Assembly (NCBI GenBank): GCA_001618615.1
Contig: LKHB01000185.1
Location: forward strand, 26,522 to 90,521
Source: Fermentibacter danicus
Lineage (GTDB): Bacteria > Fermentibacterota > Fermentibacteria > Fermentibacterales > Fermentibacteraceae
DNA length: 64,000 nucleotides
Direction of reading: 5' to 3'
Made by a program: the position numbers and the translations under genes. Positions 54,452-63,294 of the stretch are shown here, one piece after another. Numbering within the stretch: position 1 is the stretch's first letter; every line of letters starts with the position of its first letter. A model generated the notes under the pieces. The model was not told the origin of the DNA and did no database searches. It was given only the letters and a program-made list of their open reading frames with translations.

Positions 54452-55819
54452 TCAGCGGCGTCCGGAGGGTGCAAGAATGTCCTCCATGCAGCCGCTCAGT
54501 GTTGAATGCCCTCTGAGGGCGCCGTCCGCCTCCGCGCAGTCCTCGGTGCTGCCTGCGAAGAGGTCGAATCCAAGCGACCTGGCCTCCCTGAGCCGCCTGT
54601 CGAAACCGGAAACCGGCCTCAGCTCCCCGCCGAGACCGACCTCGGCCGAAACCGCGAGCCCGGCCGGAATGGGTCTATCGAGTCTGCTGGAAGCCACTGC
54701 GAGGCAGATGGCCAGATCCGCCCCGGGGTCGGAGAGGTTCGCGCCTCCGGCCACGTTGACATAGACGTCCTGGGCGCCGAGTTCGAGGCCGCAGCGCTTC
54801 TCCAGGACGGCGAGGAGCATCGGCAGCCTTCTGGAGTCGATGCCGTTGGCGCTCCTCTGGGGAAATCCGTACCGGGTCGGCGAAGTGAGGGCCTGTACCT
54901 CGACGAGGAAGGGCCTGGTCCCCTCCATCACGGCGCAGACGACGCCGCCCGACAGTCCGTCCTGCCTCCTGCCGAGGAAGAAGGCCGAGGCTTCCGCGAT
55001 CCCCTTCAGGCCCTGCCGGGTCATCTCGAACACCCCGAGTTCGTTCGTGGGACCGAATCGGTTCTTGAGAGACCGGAGAAGTCTGTGGGGCCTGTTGGAG
55101 TCTCCTTCGAAACCGATCACGGTGTCCACCAGGTGTTCCAGCACCTTCGGCCCGGCCAGGGAGCCGTCCTTCGTCACGTGGCCCACGATGAGGCTGGTCT
55201 TCCCCCGGGGCTTGGTGAGGCTCACCAGCTCGGCGGCGCAGTGCCTCACCTGCGCAACCGATCCGGGCCCGCTGGTCAGCGCCTCCGAATAGACGGTCTG
55301 AATGGAATCGACGATGAGTATCCCCGCCCCCGTGCGCTCCAGAGCGGACTCGATCTCCTCGAGCCTCGTCTCCGGAAGAATCAGGATGTTGCCGCTCGCG
55401 CAGCCGATCCTCCTGGCCCGGCTCGCGATCTGCCCGGCGGACTCCTCGGCGGTCGCGTAGAGCACGGTTTCGCCCGCTCCGGAAAGAAAGGCGGAGAGCT
55501 GAAGCATCAGTGTGCTCTTGCCTATGCCGGGCTCGCCCCCGAGGAGAGCCATCGACCCTCTGAACAGCCCACCTCCCAGCACCCTGTCGAACTCCGGGAT
55601 GCCGGTTGGAATCCTCTCCCCGTCCTCCTCGGGGATGGAATCGATCCGGACCGCCTCCACGGATTTCCGCGAGGGGCTTCCGAGGCGTCCCTTCCCCTCC
55701 TGTACCGGTTCCTCGACCATCGTGTTCCAGGAACCGCAGGCCGGGCACCTCCCGCTCCAGTTCGGGCTGCCGTTGCCGCACTGCGTGCAGAAGAACGAAG
55801 TACGCCTGCGCTGCTTCAA
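54452..55819 (-). CDS. radA: DNA repair ATPase RadA
   Basis: 455 residues. A C4 zinc finger (CTQCGNGSPNWSGRCPACG), RecA-like ATPase with Walker A GGEPGIGKSTL, the RadA-specific KNRFG motif (SLKNRFGPTNELG) and a C-terminal Lon-protease-like domain (LAICLAVASSRLDRPIP). RadA drives branch migration in recombination. TTG start overlapping the dnaB stop (TTGA), and placed next to dnaB, with which RadA shares helicase-like architecture. Confidence 0.96.
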   Translation of the reverse strand: MKQRRRTSFFCTQCGNGSPNWSGRCPACGSWNTMVEEPVQEGKGRLGSPSRKSVEAVRIDSIPEEDGERIPTGIPEFDRVLGGGLFRGSMALLGGEPGIGKSTLMLQLSAFLSGAGETVLYATAEESAGQIASRARRIGCASGNILILPETRLEEIESALERTGAGILIVDSIQTVYSEALTSGPGSVAQVRHCAAELVSLTKPRGKTSLIVGHVTKDGSLAGPKVLEHLVDTVIGFEGDSNRPHRLLRSLKNRFGPTNELGVFEMTRQGLKGIAEASAFFLGRRQDGLSGGVVCAVMEGTRPFLVEVQALTSPTRYGFPQRSANGIDSRRLPMLLAVLEKRCGLELGAQDVYVNVAGGANLSDPGADLAICLAVASSRLDRPIPAGLAVSAEVGLGGELRPVSGFDRRLREARSLGFDLFAGSTEDCAEADGALRGHSTLSGCMEDILAPSGRR

Positions 55820-57168
55820 TCCTGGTCCCAGGGCCTCTCGATGAATCGTCCGAACCTGGTCTGGAAGGTCATGTCGATCTCGCCCCGTGGGCCGTTCCTC
55901 TGCTTGCCGATTATCAGACGCACGTTCCTGTCCTCCCGGTATCCCGTGTCGGACAGGGTTTCGTCACTCGAGTCCTCGTGCAGAAACAGAACCAGGTCTG
56001 CGTCCTGCTCTATCGCCCCGCTCTCACGGAGATCCTGGAGCCTGGGCACCCTGGAGGGACCGTCGGTCACGGCCCGCCGCGATAGCTGCGAGAGAGCCAC
56101 AACGGGCACGTCGAGATCCTTGGCGAGCGCCTTCAGATCCCCGGAGATGCGTGCGATCTCCTGCTGCCGGTTCTCCTCGCCGCCCACTCCCCTCATGAGC
56201 TGGAGGTAATCGACGAAGACGGCGGCAAGGCCCCCGCATTTCTTCCTCAGCCGCCTGGCGCCGGCCCTCAGCTCGAGGGAGGTGAGTCCGGTGTGCTCGT
56301 TGACGTAGAGCGGCATGTTCGAGAGCCTTTCGCAGGCGTTGGTGAAGTCGAGCATGGCTCTGCTAGAGATGTTGCCCCCGACCCAGGCCTGCAGGGCGAC
56401 CATGGACTCCGCGGACATGACGCGCTTGATCAGCTCCCTGCCGGTCATCTCCAGGCTGAAGAAGCCCACCGTCCCGCCTTCCTGTCGGGCGATGTTCACG
56501 GCGATGTTGAGCGCCAGCGTCGTCTTGCCCACGGAGGGCCTCGCCGCGATTATTATGAGCTCCCCGCCATGGAACCCCGTAGTCATCGCATCCAGCCTGT
56601 CGAAGCCGGTGCTCAGGCCGGTGACATGGCTGTTGGATGCGTTGAGCTTCTCGAACTCCTTCAGGCCGAGTCCGACGAGTTCCTGCATCGACAGGAAGTC
56701 CTGATCGACCAGCTTCTCTCCGACATTGAAGACCCTCTTCTCGGCGCGGTCTATTATCTCGGCGGGGATGAGTCTCCCCTCCGCGATCTCCCTGATAGTC
56801 TCGCGGCTCGCCGCGCCGAGGCGCCTCAGCAGGGCCTTCTCCCGGACGATCTCTGCGTACTGCTTCACGCTGGCAAGGATCGGGATGTCGGCGGCAAGCT
56901 CGGTCAGATAGTCCACCCCTCCAGCCAGATCCAGCAGCTTATTCCTCTCGAGTTCCTCCGCGACGGTCACGATGTCGATGTACCTGTTCCTCTCGTCGAG
57001 AGCCTTGCACGCCTTGTAGACATAGGCATGCTTCGAGTCGTGGAAATCCTCGGAATTGAGTATGCTGAAGACCTCTACGGCTATCTCGGGGTCGGTCATC
57101 ACTCCGGCGAGAACGCCTCTCTCGGCCTCGATGCTTCTCGGGGCGACCGGTTCCGGATCAGGAGCCAT
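55816..57168 (-). CDS. dnaB: Replicative DNA helicase DnaB
   Basis: 450 residues, full length and without an intein. N-terminal DnaB_N domain (IEAERGVLAGVMTDPEIA), linker helix, then RecA-type motor with Walker A ARPSVGKTTLALN, Walker B VFVDYLQLM, SQLSRRAV and the arginine-finger region DLRESGAIEQDAD. ATG start, 6 bases after the uracil glycosylase gene. Confidence 0.97.
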   Translation of the reverse strand: MAPDPEPVAPRSIEAERGVLAGVMTDPEIAVEVFSILNSEDFHDSKHAYVYKACKALDERNRYIDIVTVAEELERNKLLDLAGGVDYLTELAADIPILASVKQYAEIVREKALLRRLGAASRETIREIAEGRLIPAEIIDRAEKRVFNVGEKLVDQDFLSMQELVGLGLKEFEKLNASNSHVTGLSTGFDRLDAMTTGFHGGELIIIAARPSVGKTTLALNIAVNIARQEGGTVGFFSLEMTGRELIKRVMSAESMVALQAWVGGNISSRAMLDFTNACERLSNMPLYVNEHTGLTSLELRAGARRLRKKCGGLAAVFVDYLQLMRGVGGEENRQQEIARISGDLKALAKDLDVPVVALSQLSRRAVTDGPSRVPRLQDLRESGAIEQDADLVLFLHEDSSDETLSDTGYREDRNVRLIIGKQRNGPRGEIDMTFQTRFGRFIERPWDQD

Positions 57169-57174
57169 GCAGAA

Positions 57175-57825
57175 TCACTTCCTCGGCAGCCCGCCGCGCT
57201 CCATGAGCCGACGGAGCTTCTTCACGTCCTCCCACACAGGCCTCTTGAGCGCGGGAGTCCGCAGGAGAGCCGCCGGGTGGTACGTGACTATCACCGGGAT
57301 TCCCCGGTAGGAATGTTCCGAGTTCCTCGCCTGACCGATGGGGGCTCTGATGCCGAGGAGCCTCGATACGGCGGTCGCACCCAGCGCGAGTATGACCCCC
57401 GGCTGCATCGCGTCGATCTGTGCGTCGAGCACCCACGCGCAGGCCTCCACTTCGTCGGGCGAGGGCACCCTGTTTTCGGGAGGGCGGCACTTGACCACGT
57501 TCGCGATGAAACAGGACTCCCTGTCGAGGCCGATCGAGGCGAGAATCCTGTCCAGAAGCTGCCCCGCCTTCCCCACGAACGGCCGGCCGGTCTCGTCCTC
57601 GCTGGCACCGGGCCCCTCGCCGACCACGAGAATGCCCGAACGAGGATCACCCTCGCCGAAGACCAGATTCCGTCTCGTGCCCGACAGCCTGCAGGACGAG
57701 CAGTCGCCCAGCTTCGCCCTCACGGCATCCATCGCAGTCTTCGCGCCGTCGGAAGAATCCGGCTCCCGGCCCCTTCGAGCGCGCACATCCCCGTCGGCGT
57801 CACTCCCGCTCCATCCGTCGGGCAT
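57175..57825 (-). CDS. Family 4 uracil-DNA glycosylase (Fe-S type)
   Basis: About 216 residues. Removes uracil from DNA. Motif A is GEGPGASEDETGRPFVG, motif B is the YHPAALLRTP loop, and four cysteines (CSSC near the start, NVVKC and ACAW further on) fit the 4Fe-4S cluster of family 4. The N-terminus is about 30 residues longer than usual and polar. I chose the ATG at 57825 (MPDGWSG) after GGTGGAAAG; a GTG at 57846 is possible but its ribosome site is too close. Confidence 0.9.
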   Translation of the reverse strand: MPDGWSGSDADGDVRARRGREPDSSDGAKTAMDAVRAKLGDCSSCRLSGTRRNLVFGEGDPRSGILVVGEGPGASEDETGRPFVGKAGQLLDRILASIGLDRESCFIANVVKCRPPENRVPSPDEVEACAWVLDAQIDAMQPGVILALGATAVSRLLGIRAPIGQARNSEHSYRGIPVIVTYHPAALLRTPALKRPVWEDVKKLRRLMERGGLPRK

Positions 57826-57892
57826 CTTTCCACCGGGGAAATGCACCTTCCCGAGTCCGAAACTCGCGACGGCCGACCAGAGCGGGTCCAGG

Positions 57893-59176
57893 TCAGACTC
57901 CTCGTGAGGGCGGGCGGCCCAGGGAGGAGACGATCATCTCCGCCACGAACCGCTTCGAACCCTCGGGGATTTCGACATCTTCGCGCCCTGCGCGGATGAG
58001 GACGCCCGAATCCGCATCGGAATCCATGCCGGAGCCGGGGAGGTCGCCGAAGTTGAGGAACGAGGCGAAAGCGCCCTTGGACGACATCTTCCTCCGGGCG
58101 CGTTCCAGCGCGATGTCCCTGTCGCCGAACTCGAGGCTGAAGGAGAGGAGCGGGCAGAGGCCGGAAACGGACGCGGAGACGTCCTCGACCTGTTCGAGTT
58201 CGAGCATCATCCCGCCGCCGCTTCTGGGCAGCTTGCCGTCCATCCTCCGCACTGGTCTGAAATCGGCCACTGCGGCGGGCATCGCGAGGAGGTCGTGGCC
58301 TGGCGCGAGGTCGTGCAGAAGGGCGGAGAGCCCGGAGGCGTCCGTGAAGCGTTCGAGCGTAACCGCCCGGGGGGGAGCGGCCCTGCAGGGCCCGAGGAGA
58401 AGCGTGACGGAAGCGCCCGCAGCTCTGAAGGCGGAGGCGAGTTCGCAGCCCATCACCCCGCTGGACCGGTTGGAGAGGAATCTGACGTCGTCGATGTATT
58501 CCCTGGTGGGACCGGATGCTATGAGCACCCTCCGGCCCTCCCAGGAGACGGGAGGCGGCATCGAGGGATCGAGCGCCCTGGCCGCGGACGGATATGGAAT
58601 CCCGCCGATGCGCGACGCCTCGGCCTCCACGATCGAGAGGAGCCTCCTCGAGGCTTCGGGCAGCCCGTCGTTCTCGACGACGAAGTCGAAGGCGCCGATC
58701 CAGCGCATCTCGACGGAGGCCGCCGACATCCGTCTGGCCAGATCCTCTCCGCTCTCCGTGCCACGGCCTTCGAGCCTGCCAGCCAGGACGCCGGCCGAGG
58801 GAGGGAGGACGAAGACCAGCACGGCACCCGGGATCGCCGCCCTTACGTTCCGGGCGCCCACGACGTCGATGTCCAGGATCACGGAACGGCCGGCTGCCAG
58901 TGTCTTCTCGACCCAGCCCCTGGACGTGCCGTACCTGTACCCGTGGACACGGGCCCATTCCAGGAAGAATCCCTCACGGACGAGTTCGTCGAATTCGTCG
59001 TCCGTCACGAAGTCATAGTCCCGGCCTTCCTTCTCGCCGCCCCTCGGCGGACGCGTGGTGGTGCTGACCGAGAACTCGAATTCCGGGGCTTCCGAAACGA
59101 GCCTCCTGGCGAGCGTCGTCTTCCCGGCGCCCGAGGGGCCGGCAAGGACCAGCAGCATCCCCGCCCTATTCGACAT
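57893..59176 (-). CDS. Fusion of guanylate kinase (Gmk) with phosphopantothenoylcysteine synthetase (CoaB)
   Basis: 427 residues. Residues 1-188 are guanylate kinase: P-loop GPSGAGKT (13-20), STTTRPPRGGEKEGRDYDFV, and VILDIDVVGARNVR. Residues 215-427 are the CoaB domain: LIASGPTREYIDDVRFLSN, SSGVMG (usually SSGKMG), PAAVADFRP and Lys315. CoaB joins cysteine to 4'-phosphopantothenate with CTP. The usual CoaC decarboxylase domain, normally N-terminal to CoaB, is missing here. In many bacteria the order is yicC-gmk-rpoZ-coaBC, so the fusion joins near neighbours with rpoZ and coaC lost between. ATG start, 11-base overlap with yicC. Confidence 0.9.
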   Translation of the reverse strand: MSNRAGMLLVLAGPSGAGKTTLARRLVSEAPEFEFSVSTTTRPPRGGEKEGRDYDFVTDDEFDELVREGFFLEWARVHGYRYGTSRGWVEKTLAAGRSVILDIDVVGARNVRAAIPGAVLVFVLPPSAGVLAGRLEGRGTESGEDLARRMSAASVEMRWIGAFDFVVENDGLPEASRRLLSIVEAEASRIGGIPYPSAARALDPSMPPPVSWEGRRVLIASGPTREYIDDVRFLSNRSSGVMGCELASAFRAAGASVTLLLGPCRAAPPRAVTLERFTDASGLSALLHDLAPGHDLLAMPAAVADFRPVRRMDGKLPRSGGGMMLELEQVEDVSASVSGLCPLLSFSLEFGDRDIALERARRKMSSKGAFASFLNFGDLPGSGMDSDADSGVLIRAGREDVEIPEGSKRFVAEMIVSSLGRPPSRGV

Positions 59177-60032
59177 TGGCCGCCTGCTCCCTCAGTGAGG
59201 AGAGTTCGTTCTTCATCTCGACCACGATCATGGTTCCGGCGGGAGTCTCCAGCTTGGCGCCGAGCGTGTTGATTTCGCGCTGGAGCTCCTGCAGCAGAAA
59301 GCCAAGCTTCCTGCCGGCATCAGGCTCGTCGGATGAGGCGAGATCGAGCGCGGAGGAGACATGGCATCCAAGCCTCTCCAGCTCCTCGCACACATCCAGC
59401 CTGTCGGCCATGACGGCAAGCTCCTGGAGAAGCCTCTGCTCGTCCACCCTGGAGGAATCTCCCAGCAGTTTCCCGACTCTCTCCCTCATCCTTTCGAATG
59501 CCTCGGGCACGGCCTCCTGCTGGATCGCCGCAACTTCCGAGGCGAGCGATCCGATCCTGGTGAGGTGCTCGGACATCAGGGCCGCGAGAGCCTCCCCTTC
59601 GGCCCTGCGCGAACGGGTGAGGTCGTCGAGGCAGGACGCCACGCATTCCAGGACAGGGCCCGCATCGGGAGCCTCCGGCTCGGAGGAGGCCCTGAGCACG
59701 CCGGGAAGCCTCATTAGATCCAGAGCGGAGATGCCGCCGTCGAGCCCGAGCCGGGCTGCGATCAGAGCCGCTGCCTCCGCCAGCTTCCCGGCCCTCTCGA
59801 AATCGACGGGAAGCGCATCTCCGGAGGAGCCGGCCGCTTCGACCGTGAGCCTCAGATCGATGCGGCCCCTCGAATACCTCTTCCTGATCTCGTCGCGTAT
59901 GTCCTGTTCCATCGAGGCAAGCTGATCCGGGAGGCTCACGCTCACATGAAGACCCTTCTGGTTCACGCTGCGGGCCTCGGCGGCGATGCTGCAGCGGCCG
60001 GCCAGAACGACTGCTCTTCCGAATCCGGTCAT
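59166..60032 (-). CDS. yicC: YicC-family endoribonuclease
   Basis: 288 residues. YicC is an RNase that cleaves RNA after RNA-clamp opening and affects small-RNA stability in E. coli. The start MTGFGRAVVLAG and RSVNQKGLHVSVSLP are typical, as is the C-terminal KLGFLLQELQREINTLGAK and VEMKNELSSLREQAANVE. The ATG at 60032 with GGAG is the standard N-terminus. It is the first gene of the long minus-strand run; a minus-strand TAGAAT (60079-60074) may be its -10. Confidence 0.93.
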   Translation of the reverse strand: MTGFGRAVVLAGRCSIAAEARSVNQKGLHVSVSLPDQLASMEQDIRDEIRKRYSRGRIDLRLTVEAAGSSGDALPVDFERAGKLAEAAALIAARLGLDGGISALDLMRLPGVLRASSEPEAPDAGPVLECVASCLDDLTRSRRAEGEALAALMSEHLTRIGSLASEVAAIQQEAVPEAFERMRERVGKLLGDSSRVDEQRLLQELAVMADRLDVCEELERLGCHVSSALDLASSDEPDAGRKLGFLLQELQREINTLGAKLETPAGTMIVVEMKNELSSLREQAANVE

Positions 60033-60115
60033 AGACTCCAGGGGGCACCTCCAGTGATGAGTCCGGAAGGTATATTCTACTTCCAAAACGGAGGGGACGG
60101 TACAGTCTGGACGGC

Positions 60116-61714
60116 GTGTTCTTTGCTGTTGTCGCGGAGCGCCTCGGGAGCGTGCTCCCGGGGGCGGGGTGCCGCGGGGTCTCCCTCCTGCCGGGCGGGG
60201 GACTCATGCTCGACCTTTCCGGAAGACCGTTCTCCCTCCTCATTCATGCCGGAACCGAGCACCAGTCGATCGTACCGGGCGCGCCCCCGACCGGCGGATA
60301 CCGGCGGGACGAGCCCTGGGACTCGCTCTTGTCCGGCTCCCGCATAACATCCGTGATGCAGCACGGCTGCGACAGGATCCTCCTCTTCGGGTTCGTGAAG
60401 GAGAGGGCCTACAGGTCGACCCGTATGACCCTGAGGTTCGAGGCCGCGGGCAGGAACTCCAACATGGTTCTGACACGGGATTCCGACGACAGGATACTCG
60501 CATGCACCAGAACCGTCACCGGCAGGATGAGCAGCTACCGGACGATAGCGCCGGGCTCGCCCTACAAGGCCCCTCCTCCCTCCGGAAGACCGCCTTCGGA
60601 ATGGGGTTCGCCGGAGGTGCAGGGCATCCTCTCCAGGGCCGGGTCCGCCGGGGAGATCTACCCGGTGCTGGAGGGCGTCGGACCAGCGACTGCCTCCGCC
60701 ATTCTCGCGGAAGCCGCGGCTTCCGGCAGCGATCCCGGGAAGACGGCCCTTGTCCTGGCGGAAGCTCTCGAAACCCGCCGGTTCGAACCCTGGTCCGGTC
60801 CGTGGGGTCCGCTCCCGGTCAGGATGGGGCCGGGAGAACCTCTGGATGACCCCCTGTCCGCATTCGCGCCTGTTCTGTCGTCGGGGTCCGATTCCAGGCT
60901 CCGCGCGTTCCTCGCGAGGAACGAATCGGCCCGTGAGGAGGCGATGGGCAGGCTGACGGAGGTGAGAGCCCTTCTCGAGAGTCTTCCCGGTTCCGACACG
61001 CTCCGGCTCTGGGGCGGGATGCTGCTTGCCGCCGCTTCTGAGATTCCGAGAGGCGCAGCGTCGGTGACGCTGAACGACTGGGATGGAAACCCGCACACGA
61101 TTCCTCTCCGGGCTTCGAGATCGGCCGTCGAGAACGCCGAACGCCTCTTCAGGAAGGCCGGCAACATAGATTCCGAAGCCGCCGCCCTGAAAAAGAGAGC
61201 GGAGGCTCTGGCCGCCAGATGCGGGATTCTTGCCAGGGAGGCCGAGGAGGCCGTCAGGACCGGTATCGTTCCGGATGACAGGGCCGTTCCGCGGCACGAG
61301 CGCGGGGAGGCCGGGCAGGAACCGGTGGAGCTCTCCGACGGATGGCTCTGCTGGATCGGCAGAAACTCCCGGAACAACGAGGAGGTGACCTTCCGCATCG
61401 GGCGGAGGGGGGACTGGTGGCTCCACGCCAGAGGCGTCCCGGGTCCGCACGTCGTCCTCCGCGGAAGGCCCGGCTCCGGCAACCCTCCGGCGGCGGTGCT
61501 CAGGCGCGCCGCGGAGCTGGCGGCGGAGGGGGCGGCATGCACTTCGGAGATCGTCCCGGTCGACTGGACCCAGGTGCAGCACGTCAGGAGGATGAAGGGC
61601 GGCCGGCCGGGAGAGGTCACCTATACGAGGGAGAGGACGATCTTCGTATGCCCCGGCGGTGACGGCCGCGGGAAGAGGATCAGAGGGAGGGGAAGAACCT
61701 ATGACGCCAGGTGA
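60116..61714 (+). CDS. NFACT-family protein (RqcH-like)
   Basis: 532 residues. NFACT proteins (bacterial RqcH, Rqc2/NEMF) bind stalled 50S-peptidyl-tRNA and add alanine tails. The N-terminal NFACT-N domain keeps the DR motif (Asp86-Arg87 in QHGCDRILLFGF) needed for tRNA-Ala binding in RqcH. Helix-hairpin-helix and coiled-coil regions follow, then NFACT-R with WLCWIGRNSRNNEEVTF and DWWLHARGVPGPHVVLR. Slightly shorter than B. subtilis RqcH (570). GTG start, weak ribosome site. Divergent from yicC. Confidence 0.9.
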   Translation: MFFAVVAERLGSVLPGAGCRGVSLLPGGGLMLDLSGRPFSLLIHAGTEHQSIVPGAPPTGGYRRDEPWDSLLSGSRITSVMQHGCDRILLFGFVKERAYRSTRMTLRFEAAGRNSNMVLTRDSDDRILACTRTVTGRMSSYRTIAPGSPYKAPPPSGRPPSEWGSPEVQGILSRAGSAGEIYPVLEGVGPATASAILAEAAASGSDPGKTALVLAEALETRRFEPWSGPWGPLPVRMGPGEPLDDPLSAFAPVLSSGSDSRLRAFLARNESAREEAMGRLTEVRALLESLPGSDTLRLWGGMLLAAASEIPRGAASVTLNDWDGNPHTIPLRASRSAVENAERLFRKAGNIDSEAAALKKRAEALAARCGILAREAEEAVRTGIVPDDRAVPRHERGEAGQEPVELSDGWLCWIGRNSRNNEEVTFRIGRRGDWWLHARGVPGPHVVLRGRPGSGNPPAAVLRRAAELAAEGAACTSEIVPVDWTQVQHVRRMKGGRPGEVTYTRERTIFVCPGGDGRGKRIRGRGRTYDAR

Positions 61715-62183
61715 GAAACAGCGGTACGGCGATGTTTTCAGGACGGCCTACCTGTTCCGGAATCTGCCGCCCGAGGATCTCTCCATCTTCATGGACTCCG
61801 CCGAACTCCGCTCCTTCGCCCGGGACGCAGCCATCATCGCAGAGGGAGCCGACGGGGGCGACCTGTTCCTGGTCCTCTCGGGCTGCGTGAGGATTACTAA
61901 GACCGTAGAGGACGCCGGAGACCATATCATCGGGTTCCTGCGCGCGGGCGACTTCTTCGGCGAGATGGCCCTGATAGACAACCTGCCCAGGAGCGCCAGC
62001 GTTTACGCGCATGAAAGGGCGGACCTCGCGGTGATCCACAGGCGCGACATCTCCAGGATCTTCGACGCAAGCCCGGCGACGGCCTGCAAGGTGATGCACG
62101 CCTTCGCGGAGATTCTCTCCTACAGACTCCGGGAGGCCAACGACAGGATGAGGGCCATGGTCCATCTGGAGCGTACCTTCTGA
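61701..62183 (+). CDS. Cyclic-nucleotide-binding domain protein without DNA-binding domain
   Basis: 160 residues consisting of one Crp-type cNMP domain: GGDLFLVLSGCVRITK, RAGDFFGEMALIDNLPRSASV (phosphate-binding cassette with the conserved Glu and Arg) and a C-terminal helix (AFAEILSYRLREANDRMRAM). No helix-turn-helix follows, so it should act by protein interaction. The ATG at 61701 follows GGAGGGG and overlaps the NFACT gene by 14 bases; its stop shares a base with the deoB ATG (TGATG). Confidence 0.9.
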   Translation: MTPGEKQRYGDVFRTAYLFRNLPPEDLSIFMDSAELRSFARDAAIIAEGADGGDLFLVLSGCVRITKTVEDAGDHIIGFLRAGDFFGEMALIDNLPRSASVYAHERADLAVIHRRDISRIFDASPATACKVMHAFAEILSYRLREANDRMRAMVHLERTF

Positions 62184-63292
62184 TGACCATCCGCAGGGAT
62201 CGCAGGGCCGTCCTGCTGGTGCTCGACGGAGTCGGCGCCGGTGCGCTGCCGGACGCGGCCCGGTACGGCGATGAAGGAGCCGACACCCTCGGCAATCTAT
62301 CGCGCGCGGTGGGAGGTCTCCATCTGCCGGTGCTGGAAGGAATGGGACTGGGCAATCTGTTGCCCATCGAGGGCGTACCCCCGGCAGCCGCCCCCTCCGC
62401 ATCCTGGGGAAGGCTGGCGGAGGTCTCGGCCGGAAAGGATTCGATCACCGGCCACTGGGAGATGATGGGGCTGATAAGCCATACGCCCTTCCCGACATAC
62501 CCCTCGGGTTTCCCCGCCGGGATCATCGAGGCCTTCGAGAGGGGGACCGGCCGCCGCACGATAGGAAACAGGGCCGCCTCCGGCACGGAGATCATCGAGG
62601 AACTCTGCCTGGAGCATATCCGTCTCGGCGCCTTCATCGTGTACACCTCGTCGGACAGCGTCTTCCAGATCGCGGCACACGAGGGCGTGATCCCGGTCGA
62701 GGAGCTGTACGAGGCCTGCCGTACTGCACGGAGGCTGCTTCAGGGCCCGGACGCGGTGGCCAGGGTCATAGCGAGACCCTTCTCGGGCGAATGCGGCTCT
62801 CTCGTGAGAACGCCCCGGAGGAGGGACTTCTCCCTGGAGCCTCCCGGACCGACGCTGCTCGATCTTATGGAAAGCGCGGGAATCCCGCGCAGAGGCGTGG
62901 GGAAGATCGACGATCTGTTCGCGCACCGCGGGATCACCTCCGTCCACGTTCCGGACAACCGCGCCGGACTGGCCGAACTGGCATCCGTCCTTGCCCTGGG
63001 GGAGAGCGGTTTCGTCTTCGCGAACCTCGTCGATTTCGATTCGAAGTGGGGCCACAGGAACGACCCGGCCGGTTTCGCGCAGGGCCTCTCGGAAGTCGAC
63101 GACGCCCTTCCCGGACTCATGTCGGCCCTGGGCGAGGGCGATCTCTTCATCATCACGGCGGACCACGGCAACGACCCGACCACGCCAGGCACCGATCACA
63201 CCAGGGAGTACGCCCCGGTCCTCGCATGGTCCCCCGGAATCCCGGGAAGGCCCCTGGGCGACAGGCGCAGCTTCAGCGACATAGCCGCCACT
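62183..63292 (+). CDS. deoB: Phosphopentomutase, 3' end lost at an assembly gap
   Basis: About 370 residues are readable. DeoB interconverts ribose/deoxyribose 1- and 5-phosphates in nucleoside salvage. Metal-site motifs of the alkaline phosphatase-like core are present: VLLVLDGVGAGALPDA, AGKDSITGHWEMMG and ITADHGNDPTTPGTDHTRE. The sequence ends in SFSDIAAT, where homologues go on for about 20 residues. The frame after 'nn' is not DeoB. The start is the ATG at 62183. Confidence 0.93.
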
Positions 63293-63294
63293 NN
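63293..63294. other. Assembly gap placeholder (nn) between deoB and cdd
   Basis: Two undetermined bases. The DeoB C-terminus and the Cdd N-terminus are both missing here, so about 100 bases are probably lost. Confidence 0.9.

Noticed and set aside
57846..57846. GTG start for the uracil-DNA glycosylase
   Set aside because: The purine stretch is only about one base from the GTG; the ATG at 57825 has better spacing.
56293..57999. 568-codon plus-strand frame opposite dnaB and the uracil glycosylase
   Set aside because: Spans two genes with full catalytic motifs on the minus strand; composition is that of a shadow.
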